Below the pieces are notes generated by a model. The model had not been told where the DNA came from. It searched no databases and saw only the letters and a list, made by a program, of their open reading frames with translations. From assembly GCA_028711215.1 (NCBI GenBank), contig JAQTSO010000004.1, positions 38,653-102,652 of the forward strand: 64,000 nucleotides of DNA. Direction: 5' to 3'. Positions 51,704 to 62,282 of the stretch are shown in pieces. The DNA is from Endomicrobiaceae bacterium (GTDB taxonomy: Bacteria; Elusimicrobiota; Endomicrobiia; Endomicrobiales; Endomicrobiaceae). Position numbers and translations under genes: made by a program. Each line of letters opens with the position of its first letter. Within the stretch, counting starts at the first letter, position 1.

Positions 51704-54484
51704 TTATTTTATTGCATCCGTACATCTTGCACAAAGTCCGTCTTCAATTCCGTCAATATGCCTCCAACATCTGTCACATTTTTCAAAATTTGATTTATTT
51801 GAAGTAACGATTAAAGTATCCTCATTAATATCTTTTTCAAATGTTATATCCCAACTACCAAAAACAACGTTTGCAAGTGATTGATCTTTTAGGGATTGTT
51901 CATATTTATTGCCGTATTTTATGGTTAAACTTGCTTGTAAATTAGAACCTATTATTTTTTGTTGTCTTAACTTTTCATTTTCTGCAAGTACTTTTTGTTT
52001 TATTAAAACAAGATTTTCCCATTTTGTTAATGTTTCATTGTCCAGATTATATTTCATGTTTTCTTTCGGATAATCAGCTAATGTAACAAATTTTGGTAAA
52101 TTTTTATTTATCTTTATTATTTCATTCCAAGATTCTTGAGTTGTAAATGATAAAATAGGAGCTAAAATTTGAGTTAAAACAGTTACAATTTCAAGCATTG
52201 CGGTTTGTCCGCTTTTTCTGTCTTTACTGTTAACTTTATCACAATACATAATATCTTTTAATGCGTCTAAATAAAATCCGCTTAAGAAAACCGTACAGAA
52301 ATTATTTACAGCATTAACAGTTTTGTGAAATTCATAATTTTCAAAACCAAGTGTTGCCTGTTTTATAACATCATTTAAAGACGACAATGCATATTTATCT
52401 ATTTCATTTAAATCATTATATTCAACAATATCTCCAGAAGTCATATCTCCGATATTACCCAGTAAAAACTTTATCGTGTTTCTTATTTTTCTATAGGCAT
52501 CAATATGCCCTTTTAATATTTCTTCCGATACTCTGACATCTTCCCTGTAATCACAACTTGCTACCCATAATCTCAGAACATCCGCACCATATTTATTTAT
52601 AATCAGTTCCGGTTCCATACCATTTTTTAGTGATTTTGACATCTTCTTGCCTTGACCGTCTACTAAAAAACCGTGAGTCAAAACAGTTTTATAAGGTGCT
52701 TTATTTTTTAATGCAACTGACGGAAGCAAAGAAGTTTGAAACCATCCTCTGTGCTGGTCACTGCCTTCCAAATACATATCGGCAGGAAATTGTAAATCAT
52801 CGTAATTGCCGCTTGATAAAACCGCTTCCGCAGATACTCCTGAATCAAACCAAACATCTAATATATCTTCTTCTTTTTTAAATTCTTTTTTACCGCATGA
52901 ATGGCATTTAACATCAAAACCTTCGAGTAATTCTTCAGCAGTTTTTTCAAACCAGACAGTTGCACCGTGAACAGCGAATAATTCTGCAACTTTATCAATA
53001 ATTTTTTTATCTACAATAGCTTCACCGCATTCTTTACAATAAAATACCGGTAACGGCACTCCCCATAATCTTTGTCTGCTTAAACACCAATCAGGTCTTG
53101 CTTCTATCATTGATGTTATTCTGTTTTCGCCGTATTTCGGTATCCAACCTACATTTTTTATTTCAGACAGCAAATTCTGTCTTAAATTATTATGTTCAAC
53201 ACTCATAAACCATTGTGGTGTTGCCCTGAATATTACAGGTTTTTTACATCTCCAACAATGTGGGTATGAATGTTCTATTTTTAAACTTGCTAAAATTTTA
53301 CTTTCACTTTGTAATTTTTCTATTATTAAAGGATTTGCCTTAAAAACATTTAGCCCTTCAAACTCCGGTACTTGATTTGTAAATTGTCCTCTGTCATTTA
53401 ACGGCGAAATCACATCAAGTTTATAAGCTATGCCTGCCTGATAATCTTCCTGTCCGTGTCCCGGAGCAATATGAACTACACCGGTCCCGTCTTCCATACT
53501 GACAAAATCAGCAAGTATCCCTACTGATAATCTGTCAACAACAGGATTTTCACATTTTATATATTCCAGATTTACACCTGAAATTTCATCTGTTATTTTG
53601 TATGAATCGGCATTTATTTTTGTTTTTACATTTTCCAATAAATCTTTAGCAACTATTAATTTCTCGGTTTTATCAGCTATCGTAAATTCACATGCAACAT
53701 AAGTTGCATTCGGTGAAAATGCCAAAGCAACATTTGACGGCAATGTCCAAGGAGTTGTCGTCCATATTAAAACCGAATATTGAGATAAATCTTTGCCTTT
53801 TAATTTATCGTTTATCTCAACTATTTGAAATTTTACAAATATTGATTCTGAACTATGGTCTGCATATTCCACTTCAGCATCTGCAAGTGCAGTTTCACAC
53901 GACGCGCACCAATAAACAGGTTTCTTTTTTCTAAATAAAAAACCTTTTTCTGCCAATTCTCCGAACACTTTAATTATGGAAGCTTCATATTTTGGATCAA
54001 GCGTTAAATAAGGTTTATCCCAATCCGCAAAAACTCCGAGTCTTATAAAACCTTCTTTTTGTATATTAACAAATCTCTTTGCAAAATCGCCTGCTTGTTG
54101 TCTGAATATTTTTTTATCTACATTATTTTTATCTGTTTTTAATTCTTTCAAACATTGTGTTTCTATCGGGAGTCCGTGACAATCCCAACCGGGCGTAAAA
54201 GGTGTGTCAAAACCCTGCATATTTTTATATTTAACAACCAAATCTTTTAAGACCTTATTTAAAGCATGTCCCAAATGTAAATTACCGTTTGCATAAGGCG
54301 GTCCGTCATGCAAAATAAATTTTTCTTTGCCTTTATTTTTTAATCTCATTTGTTGATAAATCTTAGAATCCTGCCATTCTTTAATAAATAAAGGTTCTCT
54401 CTGAGGCAAATTAGCTTTCATAGCAAAATCTGTTTTAGGCAGATTTACTGTTTTAGAGTAATCTTTTTTTTCGTTATTTTCCAT
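51704..54484 (-). CDS. ileS: Isoleucyl-tRNA synthetase
   Basis: GPPYANGNLHLGHALNKVLKD; DGQGKKMSKSLKNG; C-terminal Zn motif CDRCWRHIDGIEDGLCARC. Confidence 0.98.
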   Translation of the reverse strand: MENNEKKDYSKTVNLPKTDFAMKANLPQREPLFIKEWQDSKIYQQMRLKNKGKEKFILHDGPPYANGNLHLGHALNKVLKDLVVKYKNMQGFDTPFTPGWDCHGLPIETQCLKELKTDKNNVDKKIFRQQAGDFAKRFVNIQKEGFIRLGVFADWDKPYLTLDPKYEASIIKVFGELAEKGFLFRKKKPVYWCASCETALADAEVEYADHSSESIFVKFQIVEINDKLKGKDLSQYSVLIWTTTPWTLPSNVALAFSPNATYVACEFTIADKTEKLIVAKDLLENVKTKINADSYKITDEISGVNLEYIKCENPVVDRLSVGILADFVSMEDGTGVVHIAPGHGQEDYQAGIAYKLDVISPLNDRGQFTNQVPEFEGLNVFKANPLIIEKLQSESKILASLKIEHSYPHCWRCKKPVIFRATPQWFMSVEHNNLRQNLLSEIKNVGWIPKYGENRITSMIEARPDWCLSRQRLWGVPLPVFYCKECGEAIVDKKIIDKVAELFAVHGATVWFEKTAEELLEGFDVKCHSCGKKEFKKEEDILDVWFDSGVSAEAVLSSGNYDDLQFPADMYLEGSDQHRGWFQTSLLPSVALKNKAPYKTVLTHGFLVDGQGKKMSKSLKNGMEPELIINKYGADVLRLWVASCDYREDVRVSEEILKGHIDAYRKIRNTIKFLLGNIGDMTSGDIVEYNDLNEIDKYALSSLNDVIKQATLGFENYEFHKTVNAVNNFCTVFLSGFYLDALKDIMYCDKVNSKDRKSGQTAMLEIVTVLTQILAPILSFTTQESWNEIIKINKNLPKFVTLADYPKENMKYNLDNETLTKWENLVLIKQKVLAENEKLRQQKIIGSNLQASLTIKYGNKYEQSLKDQSLANVVFGSWDITFEKDINEDTLIVTSNKSNFEKCDRCWRHIDGIEDGLCARCTDAIK

Positions 54485-54489
54485 TTTTT

Positions 54490-55533
54490 TTATTTAACCT
54501 TTTTTAATGTTGAAATTTTATTCGGTTTGAATACGCCTTTTTCAGTGATAATCATTGTAATATTGCTTGCAGGAGTTATATCAAAACTTGGATGTCTTAC
54601 AGCAGTTCCTTTCGGTGCTATTTCTTTACCATTTATTTTTAGAACTTCATCTGCAGATCTTTCTTCTATTACGATTTTTGAACCGTATGTGGTATTAAAA
54701 TCTATTGTTGAACTTGGAGCAACAACATAAAACGGAATCTTATGGTACTTTGCAAGTATTGATAAAGAATACGTACCAATTTTATTTGCAACATCGCCGT
54801 TTAACGCAACCCTGTCTGCACCGACTATAACAGCATCTATTTTATTGGTTTTCATAATATATCCTGCCATACTGTCTGTTATAAGAACACATGGTATTTT
54901 TTCTTGCTGCAATTCCCATGTAGTAAGCCTTGCTCCCTGTAAATAAGGTCTTGTTTCATCAACAAATACATTTTTTATTTTACCGTCTTTATATGCAGTT
55001 CTTATAACTCCCAGAGCTGTTCCGTATCCTGCAGTTGCAAGTGCCCCCGCATTACAATGTGTCAATACTGTTGAGTCTTTTTTTAATAATCTTGCTCCGA
55101 ACTCTCCCATCTTTTTGTTTATAGCAATATCTTCATCATACATATCCAGTGCCGCTTGTTCCAGCTCATTTATATAATTTTGAGGATTAAGATTAACTGA
55201 TTTTTCCGAAACTTTTGCCATTCTCTCTACAGCCCATTTTAAATTTATGGCTGTCGGTCTTGATGATATCAACACTATTGAAGCTTTTTTTATGTACGAA
55301 AGCTTTTCAAGCGGAGAAAGCCTTGATGCTTTTATTCCGGCAAGAACTACTCCAAAAGCACCGGCAACACCTATGGCCGGAGCTCCTCTTATTATCATAT
55401 TTTTTATAGCTTCAGAGACATCAGTATAAGTTGTACACTGTTTATATGAAACTTTACAGGGTAAAGCCAACTGGTCTAGTAAATGAAGCGTATTGCCTTT
55501 CCAAAACAAAGTTTTAGCTATATCTTTTTTCAT
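54490..55533 (-). CDS. mtnA: Methylthioribose-1-phosphate isomerase
   Basis: MIIRGAPAIGVAGAFG; THCNAGALATAGYGTALGVI; VDETRPYLQGARLTTWEL; VGADRVALNGDVANKIGTY. Confidence 0.96.
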   Translation of the reverse strand: MKKDIAKTLFWKGNTLHLLDQLALPCKVSYKQCTTYTDVSEAIKNMIIRGAPAIGVAGAFGVVLAGIKASRLSPLEKLSYIKKASIVLISSRPTAINLKWAVERMAKVSEKSVNLNPQNYINELEQAALDMYDEDIAINKKMGEFGARLLKKDSTVLTHCNAGALATAGYGTALGVIRTAYKDGKIKNVFVDETRPYLQGARLTTWELQQEKIPCVLITDSMAGYIMKTNKIDAVIVGADRVALNGDVANKIGTYSLSILAKYHKIPFYVVAPSSTIDFNTTYGSKIVIEERSADEVLKINGKEIAPKGTAVRHPSFDITPASNITMIITEKGVFKPNKISTLKKVK

Positions 55534-55555
55534 TATTTTGTCTCTAAAATTCAGT

Positions 55556-55819
55556 CTACGGTATTGTTCCTAAAACTTCTTCCAATTCTTCCTCAGTACG
55601 CCCGTTAATTTCAATTGTTTTTTCTCTTCCTCGCTCACCTTTTCTCAGTAAAACATTAGACCTTCCCACATCAAAAAAATCAGATAAATACTCACATAAC
55701 TCTTCATTTGCTTGCCCCTCAACGGCAGGAGCTGCTATTTTAACTCTCAAAATCGAACCAATTCTACTGACAACATCATTTCTTTTTGAGTTTGGAATAA
55801 CTCTAACTTTAATAATCAT
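55556..55819 (-). CDS. DUF167/YggU family protein
   Basis: IIKVRVIPNSKRNDVV...LRVKIAAPAVEGQANEELCEYLSDFF. Confidence 0.9.
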   Translation of the reverse strand: MIIKVRVIPNSKRNDVVSRIGSILRVKIAAPAVEGQANEELCEYLSDFFDVGRSNVLLRKGERGREKTIEINGRTEEELEEVLGTIP

Positions 55820-55847
55820 TTGCCACCTCTTAAATACTAAAATATAT

Positions 55848-56663
55848 TTAAAGTTCTTCAGATCTTTTTTTTGCCTTTTCTATAGCTGAAAAAACGATTT
55901 GTCTAAAATTATTATTTTCAAAATCTTCTATTGCTTTTTCCGTAGTTCCGCCGGGTGAAGTAACATGTTTTCTTAATATTGTATCGTCTAAACCACTCTC
56001 TATAAGCATCGTGCCTGCACCATATATTGTCTGGTAAACAAGGTGCTTTGCGACATCAGCCGGAACACCAAACTGCTCAGCTGTATTTCTCATAATCTCT
56101 GATAAATAAAAAACATAAGCCGGACCTGAACCGGAAACAGCAGTTATTGCATTCATTATTTTTTCTTCAACACATTCAACTCTTCCTATAACAGAAAACA
56201 TATCTGCTATATCCTGTATATTTTCTTTACTTGCATTTTTACCACCACAAACAGCTATAGCTCCTTTTCCAACCAGTGCCGGGGTATTCGGCATTGCTCT
56301 GACAACGATATTTTTTGGTAAAAACTTTTCAATAAACTCAGTACTTATACCGGCTGCAACTGATACTATCAACTTTGCCTTCTTTATTTCATCAGAATGC
56401 TCTTTTAGAATGGTATCAAAATGTTGCGGTTTTGTTGACAAAAAAACAACTTCCGCATTTTCCAATGCCTGAGATTTATCTTGCTGTATTTCAACAGCAT
56501 ATTTGTGTGATAAAATGCTTAATCTTTCTTCCGATATATCATTACAAACAATATTAGAACTTTTTACAATATCATTTTTCACAAAACCGGCGATTATGGC
56601 TTCCGCCATATTGCCTGAACCTATAAAAACAATTTTTTTATCATAAAATTTTTTATTTATCAT
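55848..56663 (-). CDS. proC: Pyrroline-5-carboxylate reductase
   Basis: IVFIGSGNMAEAIIAGFV; VVRAMPNTPALVGKGA; AVSGSGPAYVFYLSE; VTSPGGTTEKAI. Start refined to MINKKF; the ORF track extends to 56693. Confidence 0.95.
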   Translation of the reverse strand: MINKKFYDKKIVFIGSGNMAEAIIAGFVKNDIVKSSNIVCNDISEERLSILSHKYAVEIQQDKSQALENAEVVFLSTKPQHFDTILKEHSDEIKKAKLIVSVAAGISTEFIEKFLPKNIVVRAMPNTPALVGKGAIAVCGGKNASKENIQDIADMFSVIGRVECVEEKIMNAITAVSGSGPAYVFYLSEIMRNTAEQFGVPADVAKHLVYQTIYGAGTMLIESGLDDTILRKHVTSPGGTTEKAIEDFENNNFRQIVFSAIEKAKKRSEEL

Positions 56664-57351
56664 ATATTCTTTCTCCAAATACAGCTGAACCAATCCTAAC
56701 CATATTCGACCCTTCTTGTACAGCTATTTCAAAATCATCTGACATACCCATTGATAGAACTGAAAAATCTTTATTATTAAATCTGTGCTTTAACTTTAAA
56801 AAAATATTATAAGCTGTTTTAAAATACGGTCTGACTTCTTCTTTAAGTTCAAAATAAGGAGCTATTGTCATTATTCCACATATTTTGATATTTTGACAAT
56901 TCTCAATGCAATAATCATATATTCCAGCCGCTTGTTCCTCAGAAACACCGTGTTTTGTAATTTCCTGTGAAACTTTTAGCTCAATCAAACATTCTTGAAT
57001 TTTGTTAATATCTCTGGCATGTCTATTTATATCAGATGCTAACTCTCTGCTGTCTAAAGATTGTATTAAGTCAAAATTTGATACAGTCTTTTTAACTTTA
57101 TTTGATTGAAGATGTCCGATAAAATGTTTTTTAACATTTTTTAAAACTTCTTTATTTGAAAGAACATCAAACTTTGGCAGAGCTTCTTGAATCTTACTTT
57201 CAGCTATATCTGTTATGCCAGACATAATAGCTGATTCAACATAATCTGCTTTAAAAGTTTTAGTAACGGCAACAATAGAAACATTCCTGCTATTAGACAC
57301 ATCTGATATTCTGTCACGGATAAATGCTATATTTTCACTTATATTTACCAC
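56653..57351 (-). CDS. YggS/PROSC family PLP-binding protein
   Basis: IVAVTKTFKADYVESAI; KHFIGHLQSNKVKK; LSMGMSDDFEIAVQEGSNMVRIGSAVFGER. Confidence 0.95.
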   Translation of the reverse strand: MVNISENIAFIRDRISDVSNSRNVSIVAVTKTFKADYVESAIMSGITDIAESKIQEALPKFDVLSNKEVLKNVKKHFIGHLQSNKVKKTVSNFDLIQSLDSRELASDINRHARDINKIQECLIELKVSQEITKHGVSEEQAAGIYDYCIENCQNIKICGIMTIAPYFELKEEVRPYFKTAYNIFLKLKHRFNNKDFSVLSMGMSDDFEIAVQEGSNMVRIGSAVFGERIYDK

Positions 57352-57360
57352 TGTTCGTTT

Positions 57361-57366
57361 ATTATA
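57361..57366 (-). promoter_or_regulatory. Extended -10 (TGCTATAAT) upstream of yggS
   Basis: Reverse strand ATATGCTATAATAAACG shortly before the yggS ATG (57351); no clear -35. Confidence 0.4.
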
Positions 57367-57414
57367 GCATATTTTGGATGGATTTTAAAATACATTTGTA
57401 TGTGATATATTAAT

Positions 57415-59589
57415 TTAACACACTACTTTGTCAATTGGCTCTGCAAGATTTTTTGACATTGGCAATGTTATTAAAAAACTTGACCCATGTCTGTATTTTG
57501 TTTTAAAAATTATTTTCCCATTATGGTTTTCTTCTATCATTCTTTTTGTAACATATGCTCCTATACCGGAACCTGATTTACTTGATGGTTTTGTAGTAAA
57601 AAATGCAGAAAATATTTTCGCTTCATTCTCCTTTTTTATACCTATACCATTATCTGCGATTTCTATATTTACTAATCCTTCTATAAATTTCAAACTTACT
57701 TTAATCTCCGGTTTAAAATTATTTTTTATATTTTCCAACCTATTCAATTGTTCCATTTCAACAATCGCTTCATAGGCATTGTCCAAACAATTATATATAA
57801 CCTCCTGTATCTGAGATTTAACACCATATATCTTATCTTCTTCCGGTATTTCTAACACCATGGGGATATTTTCAATTCCATGCTTTACCTTCATCAGATC
57901 CATTGATTGGTCTACTATTTCCTTAAATGCAAAATATCCAAAGTATGTATCTCGCTCCGTTGTCTTTGCAAAACTTAATATACCTTTTAATATTGTATCT
58001 GTCTTTTTTACATTCTCTGTCATTTTAGCAATGATTTCTTTTATTTCTTCTACCATATTTTTAACTTTCGGATTATTTTCTACAAACTCCTTATTTTCGC
58101 CTTCAAAATCTCTTATTTCAAAGTCAATACTTGTCTGTCCCATTAAAAAAACGTTCAATCTATTTTTGATTTGATGTGCCATTCCGTCAGCCATTCCACC
58201 TATAGATGCCAATTTTTCAGCATCAAACAATCTTTTTTGTTGTTTTTGTGTTTCTGCCAAAAAATTACAATTTTCTACTGCAAGTCCCGCCTGATTTGAC
58301 AATGTTTTAAATACCTCTATATCTTGTGATGAATAAACCGTTTTGTTGGTTTTTTCTCCCAATACTAAAAAAGCTATCAATTTGTCTCTTAACATTGACG
58401 GGACTATTAAATTTATATCATTATGTATCTCTGAAAATAATTCTTTCAATTCTTTGGTCATACTTAAAAATAAAAACGGATTTCTCATAAACTTCATATA
58501 CTGGCAAATTTTACTATCATCTAAAAAAGTTATATCCAAATTTTTATTTGCATCCCCTCTTGCACCTAAACAAATAAATTTATTTTTTTCTTGATCAAAT
58601 ATAAATAAATATACAAAATTAACTTTTACTGATCTCTTAATAATTCTAACTGTCAACTGAGCTAATTTTGGCAATTGTTGTTGTTCCATCATGCCCTTTG
58701 ATGCCTGTACTAACAATTGCTGATATGCATTCTGTTCTGCTAATAATATTTTTTCAGCTTTTTTTTGTAAATATCTAAAAAATATGGGACCTATTGTAGA
58801 CAAAACAAATAACATTATTGAAGAAATAATCCATTGATTCGTTACAAATCCAAGGTAAAAGGGTACACCTAAAATTAAAGCATATAACACAATAAAAATA
58901 CCCGTTTGTGTTAATGCTAATTTAATATCCATTAAATTAGTTTTTACAATACTCAAACTAATAATCGCAAGAAAAATTAAGGTAAGTATATATCCAAATG
59001 GATATATTTCTATAGAATTAAATTTAGTTATATAATCGCCTGATCCCAAAAAAGCAATTGAAAAAGCAACTAGTAAATATTTTAATTGCTGTTGTTTTAT
59101 CGCACTGAATTTTGGATTATTTAAATTTTTCAGCAACAGAATCATAGCTATAGCGATTACAACGGTAAATTGTACAAGTATAAGAAAATATAAATTCCCA
59201 GCTTTTGGATAAAATCCCCAAAAACATATTTTGATACCACTATAAAAATAATTTGTAAAAAAACCAATTACCCAAGCTCCTGTAGAAAAAGCATACAGTA
59301 TTTTAACAATCTTTTCATATTTATGTTTCAAAAAAGTTACTATCATATGAAATATACCAACAGGCAAAATAAGAACACCTAGAAAGCCTATTTTGGCAAA
59401 TATATATGCCTTTTTTGGATCTGCTGTCCAGTACATCAAAGAAAATGGAAAAAGCCAAAAAAATACAGCTAAACAAATTATAAGATAAGCTCTGTTAATA
59501 TTAGCTTTTTTATTTTTAAAAAATACAAAAAAACCTAAAAATAAAAACAAAACAGAAGTTATTGTTGGTAAAAGGGCATAGTAATTCAC
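57415..59589 (-). CDS. Sensor histidine kinase (7TM-type N-terminus, GAF, HATPase)
   Basis: N-terminal polytopic region; GAF-like segment; H-box MADGMAHQIKNRLNVFL; N-box YNCLDNAYEAI; DNGIGI; SGSGIGAYVTKRMIEENHNG. GTG start. Confidence 0.9.
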   Translation of the reverse strand: MNYYALLPTITSVLFLFLGFFVFFKNKKANINRAYLIICLAVFFWLFPFSLMYWTADPKKAYIFAKIGFLGVLILPVGIFHMIVTFLKHKYEKIVKILYAFSTGAWVIGFFTNYFYSGIKICFWGFYPKAGNLYFLILVQFTVVIAIAMILLLKNLNNPKFSAIKQQQLKYLLVAFSIAFLGSGDYITKFNSIEIYPFGYILTLIFLAIISLSIVKTNLMDIKLALTQTGIFIVLYALILGVPFYLGFVTNQWIISSIMLFVLSTIGPIFFRYLQKKAEKILLAEQNAYQQLLVQASKGMMEQQQLPKLAQLTVRIIKRSVKVNFVYLFIFDQEKNKFICLGARGDANKNLDITFLDDSKICQYMKFMRNPFLFLSMTKELKELFSEIHNDINLIVPSMLRDKLIAFLVLGEKTNKTVYSSQDIEVFKTLSNQAGLAVENCNFLAETQKQQKRLFDAEKLASIGGMADGMAHQIKNRLNVFLMGQTSIDFEIRDFEGENKEFVENNPKVKNMVEEIKEIIAKMTENVKKTDTILKGILSFAKTTERDTYFGYFAFKEIVDQSMDLMKVKHGIENIPMVLEIPEEDKIYGVKSQIQEVIYNCLDNAYEAIVEMEQLNRLENIKNNFKPEIKVSLKFIEGLVNIEIADNGIGIKKENEAKIFSAFFTTKPSSKSGSGIGAYVTKRMIEENHNGKIIFKTKYRHGSSFLITLPMSKNLAEPIDKVVC

Positions 59590-59590
59590 T

Positions 59591-61165
59591 TTATTTCCTT
59601 GTTAGACTTATTCCTTGCAAATGACTTGTTTTTTGCCATATATAATTCATTTCGCCGGAAGGTCCTCCGGTTTTTCCGACTCCACCATGAACAGCGTTAT
59701 ATGGAGATACGTCAACATGCCTTGAATTTATTCTCAATAAACCACTATTATCAATATATTTCATAAATTGCCTGGTGTAATGTGGCGATTTTACCCAAAC
59801 AGATGCTCTTAATCCATATTCATTATTTTCTGCAATTTCCAGCATCTTATTAAAGATATCTTTATCTCTGTCAATTTTATTATTTTTAATGGATTTTACT
59901 TTTATTACCGGTATTACGGGGAAAAAGTTTTCTTCTTTAATAAGTCGAATATTGTATAAATCTAGATTTTCCGTATCAAATTCTACTAATGTTGGTTGAA
60001 AATATACACCCCTTTCATTTTCAATTCCGTTATGATCAACTCTTTTCCCCCCACATAATAATTCCCCTTTTTTATTTAATGCTTCTTCTAAAAATTCTTG
60101 ACATTCTTTCATTTTAATAACGGGAGTTAAAACAGTTTCAGAATTTGATGGAAGAGCAATTTTTGTTTTTTTAACTTCACAAATAAACTTTTCAATGAAT
60201 AAATCATATATATCTTCATGGACTATTATATTTTTAGGAACCATACATATTTGTGTTGAACCCAAAAATGCATCTAGCGATGCTTTTACTGCATCATCAA
60301 AATTACAATCATGCCAAACATATAAATTATCATTACCGGATAACTCCAATATCATTTTTTTACCATTATTATACCCTCTCTTAGCTAATTCCAAACCATG
60401 TTCGCTTTCACCGAAAAAGAAAATATCATTAACCTTAGAATTTGATATCCATTCATCCATTATATTTTTTGCGTTACCATTTATTATATTTAAAACGCCA
60501 TCTGGAGCATTATTTTCTTTTAAAACTTTTACAACAATATTTTTCCATGCAAAAATTGTGGCAATAGGAGCTTTTAAAGGTGCTTTTACAATAACAGCAT
60601 TACCTGATAAAAAAGCATACACAGCTGCTAAAGAATTACTGGCTGATGCATTTTTAGGTGGACTAACAACGATAACACCGTCTGGTTTTCTCACAGAATA
60701 AGTTCTCTCATTGCCTTCGGAACCAAGTTCTCTAAATAAATCATTCTTACATAAATTATTACTTGTTTCTGATAATCCTTTTAACATTGAATGAAATTCC
60801 CATTTTGCAAGGTTATAGGGATGTCCTTCTATGACAAGAATATTTATAAATTTCTCTTCATTTCGTTCTAAGTTTTTTAAAATATCTAGAACAATTTTTT
60901 TTCTCTTCGAAATCGGCATATTTTTCATAATTTTACTTGCTCTATATGCAGATTCTATTGCCTGTTTATTAAGTTCATTATCCCCAACACAATATTTGGC
61001 ATAAATATATTTATCAACATCTTCAGGAATTTCACCCCTCTTCAATTTTGTAATTGTCTGGTAAGTTTTTTTAAAATCAAGGATAGCCTGGTCAGCATAA
61101 GGGAAATATTCATACTTACCTGTATCAACATCTTTGCCGTTGACAAACAATGTAAATTCTTCCAT
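59591..61165 (-). CDS. Aldehyde dehydrogenase family protein
   Basis: GVIVVSPPKNASASN; LELSGNDNLYVWHDCNFDDAV; candidate catalytic Cys in GSTQICMVPKNIIVHEDIYD. Confidence 0.88.
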   Translation of the reverse strand: MEEFTLFVNGKDVDTGKYEYFPYADQAILDFKKTYQTITKLKRGEIPEDVDKYIYAKYCVGDNELNKQAIESAYRASKIMKNMPISKRKKIVLDILKNLERNEEKFINILVIEGHPYNLAKWEFHSMLKGLSETSNNLCKNDLFRELGSEGNERTYSVRKPDGVIVVSPPKNASASNSLAAVYAFLSGNAVIVKAPLKAPIATIFAWKNIVVKVLKENNAPDGVLNIINGNAKNIMDEWISNSKVNDIFFFGESEHGLELAKRGYNNGKKMILELSGNDNLYVWHDCNFDDAVKASLDAFLGSTQICMVPKNIIVHEDIYDLFIEKFICEVKKTKIALPSNSETVLTPVIKMKECQEFLEEALNKKGELLCGGKRVDHNGIENERGVYFQPTLVEFDTENLDLYNIRLIKEENFFPVIPVIKVKSIKNNKIDRDKDIFNKMLEIAENNEYGLRASVWVKSPHYTRQFMKYIDNSGLLRINSRHVDVSPYNAVHGGVGKTGGPSGEMNYIWQKTSHLQGISLTRK

Positions 61166-61184
61166 AGATAATCCCCTTTTATAA

Positions 61185-62271
61185 TTATTTTTTTTGCATT
61201 AGTTTCCAATTTAAATACTCATTTATAAAATTATCCAAATCACCATCCATAACTTTTGACACTTGTGACGTTTCATAATCGGTACGATGGTCTTTAACAA
61301 GCTGATAGGGCATAAAAACATAAGAACGGATTTGGTTCCCCCACGCAATTAATCCTTTTGCATCGTAATGTTTCTCATAAGCCTGCCTGTTTTTTTCTTG
61401 TTCATATTCATATAACTTGGCTTTTAGTAAAGTCATTGCAGTTGCTCTGTTTTTTATTTGCGATCTTTCAGCTTGAGATTGAGAAACAATATTTGTCGGC
61501 AAATGCGTAATTCTAACTGCTGAATCTGTTGTATTAACATGTTGTCCGCCGGCACCGCCTGACCTATATGTATCAATTCTTAAATCTTTTTCGTCTATAA
61601 CCATATCTATTTCGTCATCTACTTCCGGTATAACATCTACTGAACAAAAAGAAGTATGCCTTCTTTTATTTGAATCAAAAGGTGATATTCTCACCAATCG
61701 GTGAACCCCGATTTCTGATTGCAATAGTCCATAAGCATATTCACCCTTAACAATGAAAGTTATATTTTTTATACCTGCTTCATCGCCGTCTAATATATCT
61801 ACGGTATTTAAACTAAAACCTTTATCTTCTGCCCACATTGTATACATTCTAAAAATCATTGAAACCCAGTCACAGGACTCAGTTCCGCCGGCACCTGCAT
61901 TTATTGAAACAATGGCATTATTTTTATCATGTTGTCCGGAAAGTTTTGTTTTTATATCTAATTTTTTTATTTCTATATCTAATTTTTTGGTGTCTTCTTG
62001 TAATTGCCTGGCTAATTCTTCATCTTGCTCTGTTTCTAACAGTTGTTCTATCTCCGACAATTCGTTTATTTGTGTATATAAATTTTGCCACTGGTTAACT
62101 AAATTTTTTAGTCCGTCTAATTTCCCCATAATTGTTTTTGCATTATTTTGATCTAACCAAAAATCTTGTGCCAAGACAATATTATCTAACTCTGAAATCT
62201 CTTTAATTTTACCATCTATATCAAAGAGACCCCCTTAACATATTTATTTTTTCTTTAAATTCTTCAAGCAT
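61185..62271 (-). CDS. prfB: Peptide chain release factor 2, expressed by programmed +1 frameshift (join of 62271..62224 and 62222..61185)
   Basis: Reverse strand: ATG CTT GAA GAA TTT AAA GAA AAA ATA AAT ATG TTA AGG GGG TCT CTT TGA T; then +1 frame DIDGKIKEISELDNIVLAQDFWLDQ joins the 61185..62174 ORF. SPF and GGQ motifs present. Confidence 0.95.
62221..62226 (-). promoter_or_regulatory. RF2 programmed +1 ribosomal frameshift site (CTT TGA)
   Basis: Reverse strand AGGGGGTCTCTTTGAT, with an SD-like AGGGGG just upstream of CTT-TGA. Confidence 0.93.
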
Positions 62272-62282
62272 TTTTATCCTCT

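Noticed and set aside
60195-60701. 168-aa + strand ORF opposite the aldehyde dehydrogenase
   Set aside because: Antisense shadow ORF within a well-supported CDS.
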